Assembly: GCA_951799445.1 (NCBI GenBank)
Contig: OX637297.1
Span: 11,346,001-11,410,000, forward strand
Direction of reading: 5' to 3'
Length of the DNA stretch: 64,000 nt
Source: Pseudisothecium myosuroides
Lineage: Eukaryota; Streptophyta; Bryopsida; Hypnales; Lembophyllaceae
The notes under the pieces are model-generated. The model searched no databases. It saw only the letters and a list, made by a program, of their open reading frames with translations, and was not told the DNA's origin. A program made the translations under genes and the position numbers. Position 1 is the first letter of the stretch. Each line of letters starts with the position of its first letter. Of the stretch, positions 1 through 11,775 are shown piece by piece.

Positions 1-1856
1 CAAGACAACTGCAAAAAGCAAGTAGAAAATGTTGCCCAAAAGTGAAAAAATAGGGCCTGCACTGGCGCTTCGTGATTTTGTAAGTGCAACACGTGGAAAT
101 GAATCAAAAACTATTCCAACAATAGTATGGAATTGCCACGACGGGAGACTTTTTTTATTTTTTTAAGCATACAACATTTTTGGACCTTGAGCGTAGCTAG
201 AGGGTCCCCAAAATTGGAGTGCATGAAATCACACTGCCACGCTTTCCGCACCACAAAATCGGGCATCTGTTGACTTCGAAGAGTTTTGAAATTTTGGATT
301 TTCACGCCTTCTTTCCTTCCCGCTCTTTCCTTCTTTCCCGCTCCTTCCTTCCTACTTGCGCCTTCTTTACCCGCGCCTTCTTCCCTCATGATTTCTCTTT
401 TCTCCCGGTGACCTTGACATCGCTAGGTTTTCCTTGTAGCGCAAGAAGGCGTCCTTAGTTGGTCCATTCGCTCTACTACTTTTGCATCGCTCCAACACAC
501 CACATTGCTATCTTGATATGAGGGAGTGACTGTGTAGTTCTCCCAATTTCATGCAGATTGTGAAGTTTGTTACGACCTTTTCATGTTCATTGATATCATT
601 TTTGAGTAAGAAATCTTGTTCTTGGGCCAGTTTGCACGGTAGCTTAGTTCTCCCGTTGCTTGTGTATATCCGATGTGTGCGCTTGTCATGTTCTTTACTC
701 TCAAGGTTGCGATAGGATTCAGTGAATTGTAGATGTTACGATTTTTAGCAATTTCTTGTGCAAGCGTTCGTTTTTGAGTATATTTGATGCTGCTTTGCTA
801 TTGGGTTCGACTTTTCCGCCGTATATTTTGGATATACATTGCTATAAGGAACTGATTACTTATCCTCGGGTCAACGATAACTCCCTTCTATTACTTTTAT
901 CACAGTATGTATTCTTGTTTCAATAACAACTATATGGGGTCTAATTTTTTTCTCGACATACAAGTTACTCTCAAGTCGACTATAACTTCATTAGTGTATT
1001 TCTACACAAACTAGGCCTACTACATTCCAAATGAAAAATGTATTTTACAAAATCATGAATCCATAAACATTTAGGATTACGGCCTATCCTCGAGTCGACT
1101 ATACTAGAGACTACGTTCTTTGAGGTGGGACTACAAACTTATTTCGAAGTATATTGGTACTGAAAGATAACGGCCTTCGAGTTTAAAGGAAAGAATTTGA
1201 TAGTGTAGTTTACGATACTTAAGACAATATAAGAGTATATTTTCATGACACCGATACATGAGACGTTTCTGGAGTCCAAAGTATTGTCGACTATAGTTGA
1301 CCTGCCTATAGTCGAGTTGACTATACGTTCGGAAGTCTTGCTTTTGTAGCTACTTGAGTGACATTCTATTTTCTATCAGGGTTCTTCATTTCTTTCTAAT
1401 GTTAGTGAACCATTTATACTCGAGTCGAGTATACTATCCCAGAAATAATACATCGACGTTCGGATCTTCACGTTTTGTTCTTGAGCTCATGTGACCGTGT
1501 CCTATTTATACTATATTACCTCGAGGAAGAAGTGTATTCTCAATTAGAGGATAGTAACTGCACTTGGTGTTTCATCGTTTTTTAGTATAGTATAATGTTT
1601 TATCCTTTGTATCATTAAGTTGGAGACGTGATTTTTTTTTGTTGTGGGGATTGCAAAAGGACACTTTATATAGCTTGTGGCTTCAAATGAGGAGAGTGAT
1701 AGTTGTTCCTTTAATTATTATCATTGCGATGATAATCATTTTTTTAGTTTATTTGGTCATTGCTTCTTACTTGTGGTATGTGATGGTGCAGTAGTCGTAT
1801 TATGTTAACCTTGAGTCGACAATAAATTTAATTGATGTCTTCTACCTTATTGCAGA
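1..1856. other. Non-coding flank upstream of the DUF7869-like gene
   Basis: I see no convincing gene here. The stretch at about 300-400 is a low-complexity pyrimidine run built on cttccttcccgctcc-like units, and the short open frames across it are compositional. From about 440 the DNA is AT-rich. The end of the segment, ttattgcag directly before the ATG at 1857, looks like a 3' splice acceptor, so part of this DNA may be a 5' leader intron of the following gene. Confidence 0.5.
861..1826. repeat. Interspersed CTCGAG/GTCGAC-type motif, about seven copies
   Basis: Variants of the string CTCGAGTCGACTATA recur at about 861-882, 968-987, 1084-1104, 1281-1325 (two opposed copies), 1412-1437 and 1807-1826. 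The copies share the GTCGAC or CGAGTCGA core, are partly self-complementary and occur in both orientations, while the DNA between them is unrelated. I do not recognise the motif. It could be a binding-site cluster of the transposon-like gene downstream. Confidence 0.45.
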
Positions 1857-4739
1857 ATGGATATTCATGGGCCTGAAGAATTTGAAAATCCTGTTCCAAT
1901 TCTTCCTCCGGGTGTCGCTGTTTGTGACGGAATTCCTCATTCCTCTTGGAACACAAGGGGAGTCACCCTCAGAAACGAAGCGGAGGATGATGTTGCAAAT
2001 GGAGTTTGTCAAAGCGTCAATGCGGACCTCGTCATTGACATGGATGGTCGTCCGCTTGGTGACGACCAAGTTGCCGTTCAGATTGCAGAGTCTTTGTGCG
2101 AGGCCAAGGTCCCGTCAGCTTGGATGTGGTCAATGCACTCTTGGGACATTAAGAAGGTGTTTTTGAACAATGCCAATCTATATGACCATAAGCAGACATT
2201 GATATACAATGCGGCTGTAAGCACCTTGAACCGACAAGTTTGTGTTGGTGTGCATTCATATGAGAGCTCTCGAGGGCGGGTTGAAGTCGGCCTCCTTCCA
2301 AAGAAGGAATCTCTTCTTACTTTGCAAGCAATCCTGGAAGTATCTACGAAATCATGCTGCGAGAATAACTGCCTGCAGCCTTTTTTTTGTCAGGAAATTC
2401 AAGCCATACGTTCTCAACTACATGCAAACAATGGATTTTATGCCCATAAGAAGTGTCTTCTTGAAGTGCATAGGAAGATGCATACAGACGGTGCTGGTAA
2501 GGACTGGATAACCTTGAAGAGGATGGAGGTGTGTCCGGCCGCTTGGTGGACTATTCATGGGATTTCAAAAGCTATCTTCTATAGGTATAAGCACATGGCC
2601 AAATTTGGGAAGCAAGCGGAATCGCATGGGAATTTGGAGTTTAAGAAAACCCGTACACATACTATACAAGCTGCTGCCACACTTCTGACATTGGTTGTGA
2701 GTAAAGCGGATCGAATGCCTCACAAAATGAGAACGTTGATAACCGAGGAGAAAGTCCCCACAATGGTGTTGCTGTCAGCTTTTCGTTGGAGTGACCAATT
2801 ATCGAAAATCAATGAGACCAATGCTGCTTTGAATTTGCCTCCTGTTTCTTCTAGTGGCTTAAGTAATATCATGTGTGCTTCTTTTGCAGAGTATGCTGCA
2901 AAGGCTCCTAGGGATAATTTTTTGAGGTGTAATCTGTGCGATCAATATAGACAACTGAGGAACGCCTGCACACCACTTTCAAGCTTGTAGGACAAGTGGA
3001 GGAGAATTTTGGAAACTCACCTTGCGAGACAGAGGGCCCGCAGAGAGCTCTACTATGCAAATCACCATATTTCAGAGAAATACCCTAAGAAGATGCTCAC
3101 CATTATCCATGATAAAATGGATCACTCCAAGCCCGCTTCTCCACATTTCTCTCACAAGACCAAGGTGACAGATTCTTTCACCAAAATGCCAGTCGCTATT
3201 ACGGGCATGATTGCCCATGGTCATGGCGATGTTTGGTACGTGAATTACGGCCTAGAGACTTTTCCAACATACTCAAATCACACCATTGGATCCATTGCAA
3301 GGCTATTGTGTGATCTTGAAGGGCCGCCAAAGAATTCATCATGTCAATTGCCTGCCATCAAGGAGGACCGATCCGCATTAACAAAGGCTGTGTTGGAAGG
3401 CTCAGAGATGTGCTTGGACTCCCTTCTTCCTCCTCCACCAAAGTCGATCCTTGCTGAACCCCTGCCCCCTATATTGACTCTGCAGCTCGACAATGCAGCA
3501 TCTGACAACAAGAACTGATGGGTTTTTGCTTTTTGTTCTCTTCTTGTTTCGAATGGCATTTTTCGGGAGATATACATTAACTTCCTCATTGTTGGGCACA
3601 CTCACAAAGACATTGATGCTTTATTTGGTTGGTGGAGCACCATGTTGAAGATGAATAACTACTAGACTATTCCGAGGCTCATGAAATCCTTTATAGACTG
3701 TGAAACCCATCCTATCATTCCTCACTTCATTGAAGAAGTTTTTGATTTCAAGGGCTTTGTAGAAGGCTATTTGGGCAAAGGTGGAGACTTTCTGGAAGGT
3801 CATTCTATAGCCCAACAGTTTAAGTTCTACAAGGATTCAAGTGGATGGCCATTGATGGAGTATAAGCATCTTTGTACTGACATGAATTGGCTGCCAGAGG
3901 ATGGCAAAGGAATTCGCTTGTGGTCTGAGACTGAAGACGGCCGGGCCAAGGTGCCAAGCGGTGTTCCGCGACCTCTATCTATGCATCATATGAGCAAGCT
4001 TGATGATGTCAAGAAGGGTTTAAACGGTTTTATTGCGCACTGGAGTAATATGGCGGACAACGACCAATCTAGAGAGTTTAGGAGGAAGAATGAATCTATA
4101 AGGAGGTATTGGATAGGTATGAGAACTGCTCTATTTGCACCTCTTGTTGCACGTGAAGTGTTGGAAGATGAATTTTGGCCAGCTTCTAGAATCACCGGTG
4201 AGCGGGAAGATACAATAGGAGAAGATGGTGTAGTGCAAGAAGAGTTTGCGCAAGATCCACCCTTTGTAGGACAAAGGCGTGATCGCCCCCGTCCTTTGTT
4301 TCGTGTCACTCGTGATGTATTTGCCGGTTATTTTGTCATCGTGCACCCTCATTGTAATGACCCAAAGCCGTTTTGGCTTACTAGATCGCTAACAAATCAG
4401 AGTCCGTATTTAGGGCATCTTAATTCAGTACAGATCCAATATTGGAAGCCAGCTGATAAACATTGTCCTAATCCTAAAAAGTATGGTGGATGGGACATAA
4501 AAGCAGCAAATGTGTGGGTCAAGGATACACCTATATTACCGATCTGGTCGAGGATGAGCATTATCATGATGGCTTTCAAGGCACGTGGGAAAAGAGGTGC
4601 TGATGATCAACCTCAAGCTCTTCCAGATGTCAAAATTCCCAAAGCATAGTTTGACATTATCAAATCATCAGTGGCGGCAATTTTGGCTAAATCTAAAAAC
4701 GATGCGTCTTCGATAGAAGAGGAAGTGGAGTTTAGATAG
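1857..4739 (+). pseudogene. DUF7869-like transposase-related gene with four in-frame stops
   Basis: One reading frame runs from the ATG at 1857 to the TAG at 4737-4739 with no frameshift, but it holds stops at 2988-2990 (TAG), 3516-3518 (TGA), 3663-3665 (TAG) and 4647-4649 (TAG). Each would be a sense codon (CAG or CGA) before a single C-to-T change. The N-terminal half has a cysteine cluster (CCENNC, then CNLC) and a conserved GIS segment. The C-terminal half shows LQLDNAASDNKN and then VGHTHKDIDALFG, the acidic and H-D-D motifs I associate with the DUF7869 family found in streptophyte and animal mobile elements. I assign the family from motif memory. It is probably a transposase or transposase-derived protein of about 960 codons, now dead. 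A splice-acceptor-like ttattgcag precedes the ATG. No terminal repeats were found. Confidence 0.6.
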
Positions 4740-5440
4740 TTTGTTATTTTAATATTATTCTTGGTACTCAAGTAGAATGCGCTTTTGCATTTAGATGTAT
4801 TAAGATGTTTTCAGTTTTATGTTGTGCTGTTTGAAGTCGAGAATATTATCGCCATGTAACCGTGTTTGGATTCTATTGGTAGTATGTATTATTTTATTTT
4901 TTATTGCATTCTATGTAATGTATTTTTGCTTTCCTCCAATTGAATGTTTTTTTTTGTTTCAAAAGCATTATATGTGAAATGTTTGATAACACAACTGAAG
5001 TGTGTACATTATTTATTGTTTCTACACATTCAAGCAAGTATGAGTTTAATGAAGTGTCCTACTTTCAAACTTGTTGGTCTATTATATTATTATGTTTATA
5101 ATCTAAATCTAAATGTTCAAAGAGGGTTCTTCCTCCTTGGTTAGTTGGTTTAGTATGAGCAAAATATACAAAATAGTATTTTGACATTTTTGAGTATCAA
5201 TTTAATGAACACTAAATTAACTCTAAATATAGAAGGAATTAAAATGAGACCCCAATTTGTCTCAATTTAACGAATAAGTCTAGTTTTGATTGTCAAAAAC
5301 ATAAACCTCACCAAATTTTATTGCTAAAGTGTCCCAGGGATTACATGATCACATTGGTTTCAAGAATATTAAGTCCATCTTCTTCCCATGCTACAAATGA
5401 AATGTTCATAGTGGCATAGCCAACATCAAGTGTCTCAATG
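4740..5440. other. AT-rich spacer
   Basis: This is AT-rich DNA between the DUF7869-like gene and the LINE. I see no credible coding sequence. It probably holds the 3' untranslated part of the former and the 5' leader of the latter, but I could not place either boundary. Confidence 0.4.
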
Positions 5441-5460
5441 CAGCGGTATATAAACAACAC

Positions 5461-5912
5461 ATGAAGAAATCAGCACCCCTACATCACAAATGGGTGGAGT
5501 TTCAGCCTCATCCCAACTTTCTCAATGGGTCTGGAAAACCCAATGATGAATCACTTCAGAAATGGGATTTTTTAGACATCAATACTGCTCTAGCCGATAT
5601 AGTCAAAGCAATGCAAAACACAGCATCATCCTCCACTCCAAAATAATCACTAAACAAAGAAGAACTATTAGCTCTAGTAGGAGAGGTAGTCTCCAAAGAA
5701 AATTTGAACTATGGATCGGATTCAAGTTTGAGATGAGCCCGATGAAAGAGGAATTGCAAACGGAGGCACAAGGCTATGGAAACAAGATAGACTATGAGCT
5801 TAGAGGTGTTCTCACAAACCTGGAAGGCTATCTACGTCAAAGCATGGAAGTTGTTCAGAACTTAGCTCGCCCAACTATTAATGCCCCCAAATCCTCTTCA
5901 CCGCCAAACTAG
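5461..5912 (+). pseudogene. ORF1-like fragment of the LINE
   Basis: An open frame starts at the ATG at 5461 and reaches a stop at 5644-5646. Reading resumes in the same frame for about 80 bases and then continues in another frame to 5912. The last segment (MKEELQTEAQGYGNK onward) looks like a short helical, charged protein with coiled-coil potential. I see no zinc knuckle or RRM. Its position directly before the 2A/endonuclease frame and its length suggest the decayed ORF1 of the same LINE. This rests on position and composition, not on homology. Confidence 0.35.
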
Positions 5913-5999
5913 TTAAGTTATACAACGCCATCACCCAAAAAAAAAGTGCCAGTCATATACCTTACATCCCTTATTTGCATTATACTGCCACTTACTGAC

Positions 6000-6979
6000 A
6001 ATATCAAATATATATTTTGCTTTGTCTCATTTCTTCATCAATTTCTCACTCTTCTTTTCTAACACAATTTCAAATACACCAACTAAATGCCCATAAATCA
6101 CACTTATATATACATAAACATACTCTAAATGCTAGCACCCATGTTAATAAATCTACACAAACTTATCATCACAATCAAGTAAAATCAAAAACTACCAATC
6201 TAACCTCAACACACAAAAAAATTCCATTGCATCTAATAATTCTCTTATACAGAGATATAGAAACTAATCCGGGACCCATGCCTAACATACTTACAATGAA
6301 CCCACCCCCACATAAAAATAGATGCAAAATGTATTTTATACCATGCACAATAAAACTACAACAAGAATATCAGCACTTAGCAAACAAATTTTCACTTGTA
6401 ATAAACATCACACACCCTCACCACAACAATACAACCACAAATTATCCACATCTATCACGATGCATTTATCAAAACCAACATCACCCACCACCAAGGCTTT
6501 TATTTGCATTTATTATCACAATTAGTCCTCAATTAGAGACATGTAACCAACTTCTAATACAAACACCAACCCCAGACTGGACAACCCTACTACAAGAAAA
6601 ATGGCGCTACTACAAAACCCACCAAAAAGTCACATTACAACACCACACCCATATACACAATTTAAAAATATACACCAAAAATTAATTGAACCATCCAATT
6701 CCATCTACAAAAATATATACAGTTTTATTAAGCAAACAAATGAACCACTAACCTTACAAACTATGCTCAACAAATTTCCATACTTACCCAAGAAATTACT
6801 CATAGAAACATTGAAATGTGATGACCCCTTGAAAGAATACTCCCACCCCCTTCCTTTACCTAGTTTACCCCCTATCCACACTACAAAAGTACAAACAACC
6901 AATTCCAATACATACATCACCACATGGAATGCCTCATCAAACCTCCAGCAACTAATAACACACACACCAACCTCCCCTG
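6000..6979 (+). pseudogene. LINE ORF2, first part: 2A motif and start of AP endonuclease
   Basis: The frame is open from about 5999 to 6685 and continues in a second frame (6601-6979), so one frameshift lies in the overlap. An in-frame 2A-type motif occurs at 6254-6277. The segment ends with YITTWNASSNLQQLI, which matches the beginning of an AP-endonuclease domain (the WN strand), and is cut at 6979 by the inserted TG...CA element. The sequence resumes at 12280 as IITIQETK, the QET motif with the metal-binding Glu. No in-frame ATG precedes the 2A motif, so the original start codon is lost or lies in another frame. Confidence 0.6.
6254..6277 (+). other. 2A ribosome-skipping motif DIETNPGP
   Basis: The bases encode D-I-E-T-N-P-G-P, an exact match to the 2A consensus D(V/I)ExNPGP, preceded by a hydrophobic stretch (LHLIILLYR) as in functional 2A peptides. 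In such motifs the ribosome skips the Gly-Pro bond and releases the upstream peptide. 2A motifs near the N terminus of the main ORF are known in several APE-type LINEs and in trypanosome L1Tc. Here it would separate a leader peptide from the endonuclease-RT protein. Confidence 0.8.
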
Positions 6980-8268
6980 TGTGAGCTCCCAATTTGTCAC
7001 TTGGGACTCGTAGAATTATTTTTTTGGAAATTTGCAATTTAAAGTTGATAAAAGTATAGAAAAATCCATAAAAAGAGTGTAGAACCGAAATAGGGTTGTG
7101 TCATACCCATTATAGTATTTGGTCTAGATTTGTGTTTTTTACTTAGAATCCCCCAAACCTTGCCTAAAAAGAGTGTAGAAATAACAAAAAGGTTAGATTT
7201 GGAAGATTCGAGTCACACAGCCCCAAAAGGGCTAAATCCCACCATGAATGTGGCGATTCATGGCTAGGTCGGTCCGAGGGATCCACAGTGAGGCCACTAG
7301 GTCGGGTCCTAGAGTTAGATTTAGAATTCCCCATTAGATCGACGAATTCCCAAAATCCCGATTGTTAGCATGCAGGAGCCACTCACGCAAGACCGGGCCG
7401 TGGAGGAATCTACAGCCCAAGGACGGTGTTCTAGGGTGAATCCCATGCCAGGAGTCCAACGGCGAAATCGGTTCGCCAAGATTCCTCCACCTGCAGAAGA
7501 TTCCCACACCGTCACTACTTCAAGGAGATGTCCAGTTTAAATCTCCATTGACCAATCGTGCCAGGTACGGAAACACACCCGCACGTCTTTCATGCGACTC
7601 CCTGAGAGGTCACGTGGAAAATCCCGGCATCTTCCGACTTGCAGAAGAACCTTTTTCCGGGTGGTCAACCCTCCTAACCTCCAACGGGAATTTCATGGAA
7701 ATTACCCAGGTTACAATAAAATCTCACTAAAAATTAGACTAGCTTGTTTTATGTTAATAATGCGCTCCGTGAAGTTTCACGACATTCCGATAACGACAAG
7801 TACCCGAACCGGCGAGATTCCTCGGGAATTAACCACGTGGCGGGGTCCCCGCCACGTTGACCGGCATTCCGGGACCATATGATGGCGAAACGAAGTCAAC
7901 CAAAAGTCCTTCCCAACTCTCTCGCACCTACCGGAGACCCTAGGCTATTCACATTTCTCAAAATAGGAGACCCCCAAGATCTAGGATTTTACCACAATTT
8001 GGTTTTCAAACTAAATTAGCCTACGATGGGTTTTTGGCCTCGGTACGGGGGGTAGGGAGATTTAGGACTAAACACGGCGTTCTGGATCCAACGGCGCAAT
8101 CCGTTCGACGATTGGAGCTAATCTCCAAAAGTTAGGATGTTGGTCCAGCATAGATGGTAGAAGTAGAAATTTAGGATGTAGGATGAAAATCTTTGAGGAT
8201 GAGGATGAAAATCCCCATTGATAAGGTTACCTTAGAACTCTAGAGGGAGGGGTGAGTCCTTGGAAACC

Positions 8269-8275
8269 TATATAA
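8269..8275 (+). promoter_or_regulatory. TATA box inside the 5.3-kb element
   Basis: TATATAA in the context cctatataagggcccc is followed about 25-30 bases later by a CT-rich ctctctctag stretch. This resembles a core promoter with a pyrimidine-rich initiator, as expected at the U3/R border of a plant LTR. Confidence 0.5.
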
Positions 8276-8699
8276 GGGCCCCATTTCTCTCTCTAGAACA
8301 CCCCCAATTCTTGTTTTGGGTCCGTGGGTCCAAGTTATTTTGGATATTTTGGCGTTTGAAGCCAAAAACCTCTACGGTGTTTTCGGAGCACTTTTGGCTC
8401 CATTGTTGCTTATTTTCAAGCTTTGAAGGTCCTTGGGGGTCCTTCTACCTTGCTTTGTGTACTCTTTTGTGAAGTTTTTGGTACCTTGTTGTAAGTGGAG
8501 AGCCTCTCTCTCCCTCTTGTACGTGTTGTGGTCTAACTTGTGAAGTTTAAGAGTCTTTTTGTATCTTGCACTAATCCTAAAGTCACCCCCCACCGTACCT
8601 TGGCGATGCCGCTTTGGGGGGCCTTTAACGTGTGAGCTTTGTGTTGCCACAAGGTCTAACTTGTGTGTTTTCTCTTTGTGTTTTTTCTTACACCTTCTT

Positions 8700-9123
8700 C
8701 TAACCTTCTCTTGTTGAGTGGACCCCCCTCCGGGACGGCGAAGCTTTGAACCTCCTTTGTGCATGTTTTCTAAAGTTATCCCAAACCCTCTTCTAATCTT
8801 CTCCTTGTTGAGTGGACCCCCCTCCGGGACGGCGAAGCTTTGAACCTCCTTTGTGCATGTTTTCTAAGTTATCCCAAACCCTCTTCTAATCTTCTCCTTG
8901 TTGAGTGGACCCCCCTCCGGGACGGCGAAGCTTTGAACCTCCTTTGTGCATGTTTTCTAAGTTGTCTCAAACCCTCTTCTAATCTTCTCCTTGTTGAGTG
9001 GACCCCCCTCCGGGACGGCGAAGCTTTGAACCTCCTTTGTGCATGTTTTCTAAAGTTATCCCAAACCCTCTCTAATCATCTCCTTGTTGAGTGGACCCCC
9101 CTCCGGGACGGCGAAGCTTTGAA
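8700..9123 (+). repeat. 93-bp tandem repeat, five copies
   Basis: Units contain ttgagtggacccccctccgg, then acggcgaagctttgaacctcc, then gcatgttttctaa. The agtgg anchor falls at 8717, 8811, 8904, 8997 and 9090, so the period is 93-94 bp. Two shorter, degenerate relics of the gacggcgaagctttg core follow at about 9166 and 9230. The repeat keeps a frame open because its length is a multiple of three, but nothing suggests it is translated. Confidence 0.85.
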
Positions 9124-9427
9124 CTAGTGACAAAGTTGAAGTCCTAAAGCGTGTGTTAAAAGTGTAGACGGCGGAGCTTTGAACCCCCGAGGTGCCAAGA
9201 AGTCCTAAAGTTGGTGTTAAAACCAATCTAACGGCGAAGCTTTGCACCTCCTTCGTGCTTAGTTCCAAAGTCTAGTTTCTAAGACCTTTGTGGAAACCTC
9301 CAGAGTTTAGCTTCCAAGATATGTAGGTTCCTTTGCATTTAGTGAAGTTTAGTTAATCCCAACGTTTTCTTTAGTTTAGTTGTTCCCCAAGTGTTTAGTG
9401 TGTCTAAGTTGCTCTCCAAGTGTTTAG

Positions 9428-9800
9428 TGAGTCTGAGTTGTTCCCCAAGTCTTATTTTCCCCAAGTTCTATTTCCCTCAAGTCCTATTTTCCCCAAGTTC
9501 TATTTTTCCCAAGTCTTATTTTCCCCAAGTTCTGTTTCCCTCAAGTCCTATTTTCTCCAAGTTGTTTTCCCCAAGTTCTATTTTTCCTAAGTTCTATTTT
9601 CTCCAAGTTTTCTTTCTCTTAGTTCACCAAAAATCCAGTTTGCCCAAAAATCCAGTTTTCCCTTAGTAGTCAAGGTCCAGAACCAAACAGACCAGATCAA
9701 GTCGAGAACCAAACAGACCAGATCAGTCGAGAACCAAACAGACCAGATCAAGTCGGGAACCAAACAGACCAGATCAAGTCGAGAGCCAGAACAGACCAGG
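9428..9800 (+). repeat. Two short-period arrays: CCCCAAGTTCTATTT units, then ACAGACCAGATCAAGTCGAG units
   Basis: From about 9428 to 9620 a 17-18-bp unit (ttttccccaagttctat and variants) is repeated about ten times. From about 9672 to 9800 a second array of roughly 28-bp units built on gaaccaaacagaccagatca is repeated four to five times with single-base differences. Both lie inside the 5.3-kb element. Confidence 0.75.
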
Positions 9801-10522
9801 TCACATCATCCGATATCAAAAGAAAACAAATAAATAAATTATTTATTTATTTTGTTTGAACCCAACCCCCCAGCAGCTAGCCAGCCAGCCGGGAGGCCAG
9901 GCTTGGTCTGGCAGGCAGTTGGGGCCCCAGTTCGGTCCCCATTTTTAAACTCCTTTTTCTTGATTTTTGGTTTCTCTCACACTAGATAAACAAAACAAAG
10001 GAAAATGGGGGGCTGACCTATTGCTAAGTAGGGATTAGGGTCTAAAATCAAAAAGGGAGAAGGGAGAAAAGAGCGGAGCACCACCGTACCTGCACACAAG
10101 GAAGTCTCACCCTCACCAACAACTACAAAACACTCTACACACAATGGAGGAAGGATAGAGAACAATCGAATGAAATAGGGGAGAGGCGAGAGAGACGATA
10201 AATAGTGACCTAGGCCTAGGCTTAGGTAGGATTAGAAAAGGAAATCTTGAGAATTTGTGGTGACCGTTGGGAGGAGGATTAGGATGACACAAAGGCAAAT
10301 TGTGTAAGAGGGTAGGAAGAACATTTAAACCCTTCTCGTAGTTTGAAACCATAGTGTAAGACTCATAAAAGCTTAGGTGGAATAGTGCTAGTGTAGAAGA
10401 GAGGGGAAGAAAGAAAAGAAAAGGAGGAAGGAAAAGAGGGAATTTAGATCATCAAAAATTGTAATATTTTCTCAATAAGCGGTGAGCTTGAAGAAAAATT
10501 CAAAACAAAGCCAAAGACTACC

Positions 10523-10592
10523 ATGGAGCGTGAGGATGTACACGTGGACGTGGACGAAGTCATTTCCGACACCGGTAGTGAAGAGGTGAGTT
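10523..10592 (+). other. Possible short first coding exon
   Basis: An ATG in good context (ctaccATGG) opens an acidic peptide, MEREDVHVDVDEVISDTGSEE. It runs straight into GTGAGT, a strong splice-donor sequence, and meets a stop two codons later if unspliced. I cannot find a matching downstream exon in the purine- and AT-rich DNA that follows. It may be the remnant of a spliced gag-type gene of the 5.3-kb element, or chance. Confidence 0.25.
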
Positions 10593-11539
10593 TTTGATTT
10601 AGTCTTTGATGATTCTCCCTAATTAGCATTTATTTTCCTAATCAGCCCTTAGAGCGTGATTAGCATCCGTGATTAGTGCAAATTAGAAGTTTAGATTCAA
10701 AAGTCTATAGATTAGTGATAGGGGTTTCCGAAAACATCTTATAATTAAGATTTGACCATAAACTGACCGCGTTAGGCTAAGTTAAGCGGTAGGGGGTAGG
10801 ACGGAGGAATTTTGAGTAGAAATCATCCAAAAAGAATCATGGACGGACCTTAGGGGTTTAAATTAGAAAGAGAATTTAGGATTAAAATTAGGGATTAATT
10901 AGCGGTTAGAATTAGAATCAATTTACATTTTATTTCTTAAAGTTAAAATTCTAAGGTCAAAATCTAGAGTTAACTTTGGGAAGTTAAAAAGTAGAATTAA
11001 TTTGGAAGTTTAACTTAGGGGATTAAAATTTCCAGTGAAACCTTAGGGTAGTTTAGAAAAGGAAGTTAGGGTTAATTAGGAGTAAAAAATTCCGAGTGGG
11101 AAGTAGAAATTAAAAAAAGTAAAACCTTGGACTAAATTTAGGGGGTAGAAATTACGAGTAGATTTTTAGTTAGAAATAGAGTTAAAATTAGAAGTCAAAA
11201 CTCAGAGTAAATTGTGGAAGTAAGTTTAGAAGTTAAGCCCTAGAGTTAAAAGTTGGAATTAAATTTAGGAGGATAGCACTTAGAGTTAAACTAGGATTAA
11301 AACGATAGGATTAAAGTTGGAAGTAGAAAGTCAAAAGTCAAAAGTCAAAAGTTAAGATTAAATTTAAAGGTTAAACTTTAGAGTCAATTGGGGAGTAAAA
11401 AGTTATAGTGAAAGGCTAAAAGTAGAAGCTAAAAGTTAAGAGGTAGAAGTTAAAGTTAGAGTTAGTTGTTGGAAGTAGAAAAGATCTAGAGTCAAAGTGA
11501 AAACATAGAGTCAAACCTAGAGGTTAAAATTTAGAATTA

Positions 11540-11775
11540 ATTCTAGAAGTAAAAACTTAGAGTTAAAAGTTAAAACATAGAGTTAAAATTCAAGGGTAAA
11601 TCTTAGAGTTAATTTAGGAGTAAAAACTTAGAGTTAAAAGTTAAAACATAGAGTTAAAATTCAAGGGTAAATCTTAAAGTTAATTTAGGAGTAAAAACTT
11701 AGAGTTAAAAGTTAAAACATAGAGTTAAAATTCAAGGATAAATCTTAGAGTTAATTTAGGAATAGAAACCTAGAG
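11540..11775 (+). repeat. 71-bp tandem repeat, about three copies
   Basis: The anchor agttaaaagttaaaacatag occurs at 11561, 11632 and 11703, giving a 71-bp period with very few differences. It sits in a wider region (about 10,640-11,900) dominated by degenerate agttaaa/ttagagtt words that look like an older, diverged array of the same type. Confidence 0.75.

Noticed and set aside
111..458. Short frames over the pyrimidine-rich tract
   Set aside because: Low-complexity translation in both directions, with no conserved features.
8700..9123. CRISPR-like array in the 93-bp repeats
   Set aside because: The units are contiguous without unique spacers, and the window is eukaryotic.
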